Position numbers and translations under genes: made by a program | Assembly (NCBI GenBank): GCA_028554795.2 | Contig: CM068839.1 | Location: 16,151,220-16,215,219 of the forward strand | Length of the DNA: 64,000 nucleotides | Direction: 5' to 3' | Origin: Sinohyriopsis cumingii | Lineage: Eukaryota > Mollusca > Bivalvia > Unionida > Unionidae | In this document: positions 55,990 through 64,000 of the stretch, piece after piece | How the letters are laid out: each line of letters starts with the position of its first letter | Numbering within the stretch: the first letter of the stretch is position 1 | Notes under the pieces: model-generated | The model's input: the letters and a program-made list of their open reading frames with translations, nothing else | The model's database searches: none | What the model was told of the DNA's origin: nothing

Positions 55990-56428
55990 GTTTAAAACCA
56001 AATGAAGGACTCGACCTATCACAGTATAACCGCATAAACGAAGCTATAAATTTTAAATTGAAATTTTGGATAGATTCCACTAGTCTTTGACCTTCACTAG
56101 TAAAAATATTTATGATGCTGATGTAGCCATTGTAAGAGAATATTGGAAAGTGTAAAAAAATGATTAATGTTAAGTATTTATAAATATATTGTACAAAATA
56201 ATGCTTGAATCATCCAACGGCTTCATGATATTAACCTATTTACTAAGCTTGATTAAAAACGGGTCAGCAAATTAATGTAATGCCATAACTCGAGTGGTCA
56301 GTCGGAACATTCTCTGCCCTTTCCATCGGTGTGAGAAAGAAGCCTCGGATGCAATTCTTCGCTTTTAAGAACTATATTTTGAACTGCTTTGTTGATACTG
56401 GACAATCTTGTAACGGAAGAAAGCAAAG

Positions 56429-56790
56429 TCACAACTGAATAATCTCACCCTTTGCTGTCGTAACCATTGATACACTCCGCCAGAGGCGAATCACCAAACA
56501 CATCAAATTGAGATGTATTTCTACAACTACTTCCAACGTTATTTCAATATCTGACGGAAAGAGCTCAGCGATTTTGCAGTCGTCGATTCGTAAGAAGTCT
56601 TCGAATCGGACGATTGCATGCTTTGGTATAGTGCTATACGGCACAGCAGCACAATTAGTCAAGACGGTGTACAGTGCCTTGCTAATGAACGCACCACAGT
56701 AGCTCACCAGTGCTAATCAAATTGTATGACTTGCACCCGCACCCTTTCGCTCACTAGTCTGGCATTATGATCACTGAGCCACTGTGGTAT
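56429..56790 (-). repeat. tRNA-headed repeat with a 92-codon open frame
   Basis: On the - strand, GTGGCTCAGTGATCATAATG (A-box-like) and GGTGCAAGTC (B-box-like) at 56,787-56,727 form a degraded tRNA-like head. A less AT-rich body follows, containing an open frame of 92 codons (56,707-56,429; SYCGAFISKALYTVLTNCAA). The head suggests a SINE body rather than a gene; only one copy is seen. Confidence 0.4.
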
Positions 56791-56859
56791 CAGCCAGTGC
56801 GATGCAATAACACTTCATTAGTTTGTGTAACTCTCGCTTATAATAAAACTTGGATATCT

Positions 56860-57680
56860 TGATCATATGAGCCTATGTACAAAGTTTGATAAATATTAAC
56901 TTGGGTAGAGTCGCTAAAGTGTTGACAAGTGCAGTCAATAGGATGCAAAATAATCACATTAATATACGCGGATGACTGGTGATCTTGGTAATTTTAGTCC
57001 ACACGTATTTATCAAGTTGTATCAAAGTCGAATCAGACATTATCTTGAGTTGTAACAACTCTAGCCATTCAGATGCGAGGCCATCTTATTATTGTTGAAT
57101 TCGCCCAAGATCTTGATGACAGAAATATATTCCAAGCTTGATAAAAATAGGATCAGAAATATGGTATTATGAGTCGCAACAAACTCGCCTTGTTATTATG
57201 CTTGGATCTCGTTCGTTACAAGGGACAACTATTCTCAAGCCCAGCTATCCTGCACAACTAAAAATCTTTGTTGGGCAAGTAAAATTTCAATTCGATGGTC
57301 CAATTTATAGCTAAAAATATAAATGAAAAGCTTAATTTAATTACCTTTCTCCGGGCATCATCAACCAGGGCTATTAAGTGAAAACTGGAACTGGCGACCA
57401 TGTCATTATTAAACTCTTGAACGATTTTGATATTCCATCTTTGATCAAAACCATATTATAAATTTGGTCATAAGAGTAGTTGGAAATTCAGTCAGTCAGA
57501 CACATGGTCACAATCTTTAATATGACTTGATCCTGCTTGTTATCGAACTTGCATTAGATCTTGATGATATAAGCCAGTGTTCTAAACTCGATACAGATCG
57601 GATCAGAAATATGGCCTCCAGATTTGTAACAAGCCGTTCTTGACGGACATGGGACCAAATCTAAGCTCTATTGGTCTTAC
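56860..57680 (+). repeat. Decayed ~110-180-bp dispersed/tandem repeat
   Basis: AAGCTTGATAAAAATAGGATCAGAAATATGG-like sequence recurs several times in 20-base words (TTGATAAATATTAACTTGGG, ATCAAAGTCGAATCAGACAT, GATACAGATCGGATCAGAAA), each preceded by AGATCTTGATGA-like and followed by TTGTAACAA-like words. Confidence 0.5.
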
Positions 57681-60600
57681 GGCCACGAGAAGTAATGATG
57701 ATGTATGTCACGAGGTGGGATGTGTGATCTCCCACTTCTTGCAGTTTTTAGTTATTGTTATCTAGGAGATGATCGACCACAATGGTATTGCCAAGATCAA
57801 GTAAACAATAAAATATGAAATTAATGGATGGAATAACAGATCTGAGCAGAGATATAGAAAAAATGTACACGAGCCCCCGTATGTATAATAATTTATCAAT
57901 TACATAAACAACATGAAATTGAAAATGACATTTGAATGATTCACTTTCGCTCAGAAATAATTACAAAATTTACGTGAAATTTAGTTACCCGTTCTGTTAC
58001 ATCGATAGAACAAATTTCATCATATTATCGAGAGACAGGTCGAAGTCGTATTGCCAGAATATCAGCATCACCGGTTGCTTCTGGTCTTTTCCAAATCACT
58101 GTTGGTGGTAGGTCTGAGTTGCAGTATCTTTCCTTCTCTGTCTATCTATATCTCTATATATGTCTCCCTTTCTATGGTTTTCGGGCCATCAACAAGTCTT
58201 GGCTGTAAACTATGCTCCTTTCCACTGTGCAATACAGGTTTGGAGCTGTTTTATCCATTGTGCCTTCCAGATCCCTCGCTAGTTTATCAGCAGAGAATTC
58301 CCTCTGTGTATTCTCTGGCTTCGGGTCTCTAAAATTTCGAGACCCCTGTCCCTTTGACGATTTAACGAGAAAATACTTTTCACTAATTGTCGGAACTAAT
58401 TTCCGGCTTGCCTCAGAAACCCAGACTGGCTAATTTTCCGAGGGAGATGGCTAATTTCGCGAGAGAGATTAACTTAAACCTTGAATTTCGTCAGGGGAAC
58501 TCACACTCGTATTTAGTTTAGCCAATCAGGATTACTTTCTCTAACCGCCAAAAATGTTAACACTCCCATCGACATTAGGATAGTCCTGTCTAGCCCGCCT
58601 TTATTAATAACTATTCTGGAACATATAATTTTATGATACCTGTTTCGCATGGGCTACGATTTTCCAAAAATTTTGCTCTGGCTTGTCTCGGCTCTGTCAG
58701 TCCCTACACTTAACTCTACATTAACATATCTGTTAGACCATTATCGAACGGACTCTAATTAAAATTGAATTCATGTCCCAAACAGAGCATATCCAATCCA
58801 TCACAGTCCATAATGTATTGCGTGACTACCCCATACGTGAAACTTAATGGTTATATATCAGGTTGACCACTACATAATGTACTGCGAAATTATCGACAAA
58901 ATTTTCCACCATTGCAACGTAGATTACTGGAAAATTTATTCAGAACCTTGATAATAACATTAATAATAATCGAAAAGAAATAAAACATTGATCTTAATCT
59001 ATGTTGTGGACGGACGCCAAAATGTTCGCTCTGTAGAACTTCTGTCAAGGCGGACTTGAAATTGAAGCGGTATGCAAAATTTGGTTAAGATCTTCCAATT
59101 CCTGTGAAGTTGTGATGCGGAAACCTAAATTCTGGTGAAAATGAACTAATTCCTCAAATGATGAATTTCAAAATGAAAATCCAACTTGTCCTGTCAGTAA
59201 ACCCCACCCCCATTGTTAGAGACTAAGTGGAAAAATGCAAATGCAGTTCTGTTCACGTACCTGCTTCCAAACACTCGTGAGAAACGCGGAGAATGACCAA
59301 TTTGTTAAAATAGCCTTGAAAAGTAATGTCTACAATGTGAACGAACCTTGCATAGGTGAGACTGAGCAAATAAAGTGCACGGGGGAAAAAAAAGTGAAGT
59401 GGCGTTAAGAAGGTGTAAGGGATCAGTGCAGCCATCACGAAGTTGTTGGGATCCCGATACATCTTATTGGTCTGGAGAAAACACTACCTAGGATTCATCG
59501 GTATGAAGCAGAAGACCACATTTAACTGAAATCCATTGATTTCCAGTAAAACTACCTCATGAAAACCAAACTGCTGACAGACTTCATTATTTTGTGAGTT
59601 CAAAGCTTGTACTGCAGGGTTGTAATCAGACGTGCACAAACGTTAGAGACGAAGACAAACAAACAAATATTTTGTAAGGGTAGATTTATCCAGTGTTGAA
59701 GGAGTGTGAACAATCCACCTACGGCGCCGATATGATTTCTGGGCGCAGACATGCAAAGGGCATTATTTAGACCAGTTCATGCTACAACATGTCAGCTAAA
59801 AGTGACCAGAAGTTTTGATAATTTGTTGAAAGTTTGGGTTTAATTCTGGATATAATTCAATTTTATATGAAAAAGTATACATTTTATCTCAGAGTGTTAT
59901 GTAATGAATAATAATATAAGTTTATGTAATGAATCAGATACAGCTGTCCTGCCATAGTTAAAAACAGTTCATTCATGGAACAGTTTGCACATATCTGACA
60001 ACCTTAAAAACTGATTCCTCGTTCTCTTATAAGTTTAAAATAATTTTTCTTTGTTGCGATTTGTTTAAGGATTCAAAAATGAACTTACCGTCAATAGATA
60101 GACTGAATGCGACTTAGTGACATCACAGCAATGCACATGCTGTCGATGTGAATTTTTTTAATTATTAATTCATATCTTTACTTAAACTGGTTAGTGGATT
60201 CGAATAACATTTTAAGGTATAATTGTATTCTCTCAGTAAATTCATTCAAGACGAACGAAAATAACAGATCCTATTCCGTTACGGTGTTTCTACATAACCT
60301 CGGCGAATCGGCTTTTATTGCACCCTTCTATTTCCTCAAAAAATGATCTTACCCTCCAGATTTACTAAGTAGTGACTAACGTTACTTGCATTAAATAGAG
60401 AGCATCATTACAATTTAAGGAAGATAAAAGCGTGATTCGGTCATTTCCAGAAAGGTCATGAATGTACAAAAAGTTAAAGAAATACACAAGGAACTTAATT
60501 AGTAATACCTTTTAGACAGCATTGTTAGTAATATCTAAGTCACATGTTCATAAACACAACTTATAAATTATACTTGAAAATACAACAACAAAAAATTCTT

Positions 60601-61367
60601 TATGGGTCTAAGCACGATTAATGCTCGACAAAGTTGTGCTACGAAGAGATACATTTATGATACATTTATGATGTGTTTTTTAAGTTCTAAAAGCATAATT
60701 CATAATAATTGTTGAACACGATGTATAAACAGCAAACATTGTATTTCTTTTATAGCCCAACGCAATCGAAATATAACCAAACACGAGTAAAATGTAATTA
60801 TATTTTCTTTAAAATGTGTTTATAAGCACTACTAACGCCCCAACAATGACGACTTCATAGCACGACAAAATTACATAGTATTTAATCTGTCGCATTATGA
60901 TCTATCACCGATTGTTCGCCTTTCTGTTCTACACGCTCTGGGAAAGCCCGCTTCGGTACCTCTCAGTTTGGGTATTAGTATAGCTAGATATATGCACGTT
61001 CACGTACACGATCATGATTTGCATAAAATCTCGCGTGGTAAACAATTCGGCCACCAATATTAGAATTGGAATACATACAACCTATCCACACGAGTGTAAC
61101 CTCAAAGTGAAGTTCTCAGTACAGCCACTTATAGGCACTGGCAAAGCTGCTGGCAGACTGATCAATATATACAAGCTAAGTGAAGTTGTATATTATGTCA
61201 CGGTAAAACGGTACCGGCTGTTGTATAAAGACGTATTAAATCAAGAAATAGCATATTTCTGCCTTTAATTCTTAAGGAAGAAATAGCGATTTATCAATAT
61301 AACCAAGAGATTGATTATTCTGGCGTGTCTGTCATTTTCAAGGCGGAATCAAACATATATTGTCTTT
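57681..61367. other. Intergenic, no gene seen
   Basis: AT-rich sequence. Open frames of 69-93 codons (58,051-58,433; 59,253-59,462; 61,014-61,268) have no known domain or splice context. Confidence 0.4.
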
Positions 61368-61380
61368 TTAAATGAGACGA

Positions 61381-61697
61381 CCGCTCCGGTGGCTTAATGG
61401 TTAGAGCGTCCGACTCTGATGCGGGAGGTCGTGGGTTCGATCCCTGGCCGAGTCATACCAAAGACTTACAAAAATGGTACTAACATCTGCCTCGCTTCGC
61501 GCTCAGCATTAAGAGGTTAGTATTAGGACTGGTCGGCCTGGTGTTAGGATAATGTGACTGGGTGGGACAACATGCTACATGTCTGCATGATGACACAGTG
61601 CTAAACATCACTATAAACTGCCACACTGCAGACATCATAGCGATATGACTGAAAAATTGTTAAAGCTACGTTAAAAATCCAAATCACACACACACAC
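61381..61697 (+). repeat. SINE family B, complete, with 13-bp target duplication
   Basis: A box TAATGGTTAGAGCGTCC, B box GGGTTCGATCCC, then the same body as the copy at 8,497 (GGACTGGTCGGCCTGGTGTT, GGATAATGTGACTGGGTGGG, AAAGCTACGTTAAAAATC) and a short (CA)n tail. Perfect flanking repeats TTAAATGAGACGA at 61,368-61,380 and 61,698-61,710. Confidence 0.95.
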
Positions 61698-61710
61698 TTA
61701 AATGAGACGA

Positions 61711-62918
61711 TCGAATTGATAACTGTCAATGTGAAAAACTACTCAAATTATAGCTTGTGGAAGTGCTAATCAATATTTGAGACCTAGAATTACTATTCTG
61801 GGAATATGCATACTTATCATTACACTGGGCCATATACGGGTATGTATATGATAAGTTAAAGAATGGTAAGGCAACAATGGCTTTGTGTTTCACTTTTGCT
61901 TGACTTAACAGGGGTGAGCACACGTTTTTCACGAGCGCTGTTAGATTCAAGTACGAGTTATTTTCACTTACTCGTTAAGAACACTCGTGGACTAAACAGT
62001 TTACGTATCAAGCTTCTGATCAAGACAATGCATGTTTGAATCGCACTCGCCGAAAATAATATTTTTCCATAATAATTGACAAAACATACGGCTTAGGATT
62101 CGTTGTGCATATACATGATAAATTAAACTTACTCTGATGATGTACATTGCTGTCAATTATAATTGCTTAGTACGCATAATTCTTTGAGACCTAATTTGGT
62201 TCGAAACCAAAGACTGTCTGTCGTTTTCACACTAGGGGCTCATATGGTGTTGCACATTCAAGCCGCCGTAATTGACATTTGACCACACACATGGGTTCAC
62301 TGTAACAAATTTAAGTGTAAACTCAAAATCACCAGAATGCTTATGAAACAGTGATTCACAAGCACAGCCCAATCAGGAGGCTGTTTCTTTTCATGCTAAA
62401 TAATTACATCGGTATATATAGTATTTTGAGAGGATTTATGAGCGTATCTGACGCAGGCCTCACATTGCCCGAACTATGGACTGTTTGTAACTTCACAGAA
62501 AAGACTAAATCTCGATTCCACTAAAATGTGTCATACGCACTGGTCATAGGGGTTCAAAACATACGTGATTTTCCAATACGTATCTTGAGCTTCTCTTAAG
62601 AAATTAATTGAATTAAGGAATTATATTGGAACAAGAACGAAGTAAACTCTGTCAAGCTTGTTTTCAAAACGTGGAAAGTCATTGTATGATATTGTGCAAG
62701 AAAATGCAAGTTCGGTTGCGGGTCGCCAGTGAGCTAACCTAGCGAGAAAGACAGTGAATACGTCATCAGTGAAGGTGAATATAACTAGAATCATCATAAT
62801 TAAAGAAATACTTTCAGTATCAACATAGCAATGGCATCCATTCTCAATAACAAATAGAAGAGATTTTATGAAAACCTTTTCTTTTGGTCCAGAGGAGCGA
62901 AATCCATAGCTCAGATAT
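61711..62918. other. Intergenic, no gene seen
   Basis: No coding, RNA or repeat signal was recognised. Confidence 0.4.
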
Positions 62919-62928
62919 ACTAATAATC

Positions 62929-63172
62929 TCCAGAGTGGCCGAGTGGCCTAAAGCGCTCTCCGTTACGGATCACTGCCATCTCACCTCTGTCTGCGTGGGT
63001 TCGAGTCTCGGATTCGGCCAATGTGGGTATGTGAGAAAGCTTGCCAGTAGCTTCTCGTGGTTCAGTGGTTCTTTCCGGGGATTTCCCGGGTTCTTCCTCC
63101 ACCATTAATACTGGCCGCCATGTATGGCCTATCGTGTGCTGAAAAATGGCGTTAAACCCTACAACAACAACA
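62929..63172 (+). repeat. SINE family A, complete, with 10-bp target duplication
   Basis: Best-preserved copy: A box GAGTGGCCGAGTGGCCTAAA, B box GGGTTCGAGTC, CCAATGTGGGTATGTGAGAA, AGCTTGCCAGTAGCTTCTCG, CTTCCTCCACCATTAATACT, AATGGCGTTAAACCC and (CAA)n. ACTAATAATC occurs at 62,919-62,928 and 63,173-63,182. Confidence 0.95.
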
Positions 63173-63182
63173 ACTAATAATC

Positions 63183-63358
63183 CAAAACATTTATAATTAT
63201 TGTATTTGATGCAGCGAATGGACCATGTGGGTTTATCCAGCGCTCAGTTATGAGTCATTTGAGCTCATTTTGGCCGATATTAACTTAAGACACATTTTAC
63301 ATGTTTCCAATTTAATTTGTTGCTGATATTCAGATTATCGTTTGTTTGTGAGACCATA
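63183..63358. other. Spacer before the second Polinton
   Basis: Nothing recognised. The last six bases (ACCATA) would be the left target duplication of the second Polinton; the right copy is outside the window. Confidence 0.4.
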
Positions 63359-63382
63359 AGTAGTGAATGGGGTGAGATTAGC

Positions 63383-63712
63383 GACAATGGGAATTAGCAT
63401 TAAAAACACCCCCTGGGTAAGATTAGCGACAATGGAAATTTAACATGGGCAAAAAACCCTGGGTAAGATTAGCGACAATGGAATTTAACATTGGAGAAAG
63501 GAAAAAAAGGAAATATCCATTTTAGCGACAAAGGCATTCGAACAATGGAAAAAAAATATCGATTCTAGGGACAAAGGCAATTGAACATGGGGAATAGAGT
63601 TTGGGTCTGTCTAGGGACAAGGGGAATTGAACATGGGAATAGAGTTTGGGTTTGTCTAGGGACAAAGGGGAATTGAACATGTTAGAAAAAAAAACTACTT
63701 TAGGGACAAGGG
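63383..63712 (+). repeat. GACAA(N)GG array, 8 copies at ~45-bp spacing
   Basis: GACAATGG, GACAAAGG or GACAAGGGG starts at 63,383, 63,428, 63,474, 63,527, 63,570, 63,616, 63,661 and 63,705 (spacings 45, 46, 53, 43, 46, 45, 44). Most are followed by AATT.AACATGGG. The matching outer part of the first Polinton has five motifs. Confidence 0.9.
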
Positions 63713-63776
63713 GAATTGAACATGGGATTTTAAAAAAAAAAAAATTAAAAATGGGGTAGGCAATCGAAAGGCTATC

Positions 63777-63812
63777 TCTTTTCGAGAAATGTGGGTGGCC
63801 CTGAAAAGGGCC
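63777..63812 (-). terminator. Histone-type mRNA 3'-end signal (second Polinton)
   Basis: On the - strand: flank ACCCAAA, stem-loop GGCCCTTTTCAGGGCC (63,812-63,797), flank ACCCAC, and GAAAAGA (63,783-63,777) 13 nt after the stem. It starts 15 nt after the stop codon of the - strand gene. The ACCCA after the stem matches the usual cleavage region of histone pre-mRNAs. Confidence 0.88.
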
Positions 63813-63827
63813 TTTGGGTTTCTTCTT

Positions 63828-64000
63828 CTAACTCCTCCACTTCTTCCACCAAGTCCTCACTTTTTCCATTATTCCTTTCTTCTTCTTTTTCTCGTCTGGC
63901 ATCCAGTCTGGATGGCCCAAGGCTCTAAACTTTTCCTGGACTTTGATCCAATTCTGATTTAGCCTTTCAAAATCAGCCTGTTTCTTTTTGTTTTCCTGAT
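63828..64000 (-). CDS. Second Polinton terminal gene, C-terminal 57 codons
   Basis: Open from the window edge to TAG at 63,828. The fragment is strongly basic and helical: KQADFERLNQNWIKVQEKFR, LGHPDWMPDEKKKKK, then RTWWKKWRS at the end. The first Polinton's terminal gene ends KSWWKKRRD in the same place, just before the same stem-loop. The frame is unbroken here, so this gene may still be functional. Basic charge and histone-like mRNA end would suit a DNA-binding core protein; no family is recognised and this is inference. Confidence 0.65.
   Translation of the reverse strand, partial: QENKKKQADFERLNQNWIKVQEKFRALGHPDWMPDEKKKKKGIMEKVRTWWKKWRS

Larger units (their letters stand above)
63359..64000 (-). 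mobile_element. Second Polinton, left end only (runs off the window)
   Basis: Begins AGTAGTGAATGGGG, like AGTAGTATAGTGGG of the first element, followed by an array of GACAA(T/A/G)GG motifs, the histone-type signal and the C-terminus of a - strand gene related to the first element's terminal gene. Sequence differs clearly from the first element, so it is a separate lineage. The terminal repeat length is unknown because the other end is not in the window. Confidence 0.8.

Noticed and set aside
58051..58433. 93- and 73-codon overlapping + strand frames
   Set aside because: Overlapping frames without domain, start context or splice sites.

Overview
The window is animal nuclear DNA: AT-rich, repeat-dense, with one split host gene (consensus GT/AG splice sites around a 10-kb intron), tRNA-derived SINEs, Ty3/Gypsy fragments, several minisatellites and two Polinton/Maverick elements. 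The mix, including a SINE family with a long conserved body, suggests a mollusc or other lophotrochozoan; the species cannot be fixed from sequence alone.

Layout. 1-25 kb holds no convincing host exon. It contains two blocks of a decayed ~130-140-bp tandem repeat, three minisatellites, SINEs of two families, a solo Gypsy LTR inside a SINE tail, a decayed hAT-like element, a Gypsy integrase relic, and a long inverted repeat (arms near 14.5-15.0 and 18.0-18.6 kb). 25.3-37.0 kb holds a SPATA2/tamozhennic-like gene on the + strand (two coding exons visible, 541 codons, PUB-like N-terminal region, two C-terminal zinc fingers). Its intron carries a deleted Gypsy element with unusual domain order and a 15-unit 72-bp minisatellite that is open on the - strand.

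40,848-55,122 is a whole Polinton: about 470-490-bp terminal inverted repeats starting AGTAGT, and a perfect 6-bp target duplication ATCGCA. It carries decayed, mostly - strand genes: protein-primed DNA polymerase B, FtsK/HerA-type packaging ATPase, a BIR-domain (IAP-like) protein, and several small unknown proteins. A Gypsy element is nested in it. No integrase, capsid or protease gene is recognisable, so the copy is probably deleted and dead. A second, related Polinton starts at 63,359 and runs off the window.

The most interesting signal is in the Polintons. Just inside each terminal repeat is a perfect replication-dependent histone mRNA 3'-end signal: a CCAAA flank, the 16-nt stem-loop GGCCCTTTTCAGGGCC, and a purine-rich GAAAAGA exactly 13 nt further on. 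It appears three times perfectly and once in degenerate form. In both elements it lies only 15-24 nt after the stop of a terminal basic gene with a related C-terminus (WWKK). Internal genes instead have their own TATA boxes and AATAAA signals. This suggests that some Polinton messages end like histone mRNAs, without poly(A), and so could be tied to S phase. The terminal repeats also carry arrays of a GACAA(T/G)GG motif, about 45 bp apart in the second element.

55-63 kb is again intergenic, with SINEs (two with perfect target duplications) and decayed repeats.
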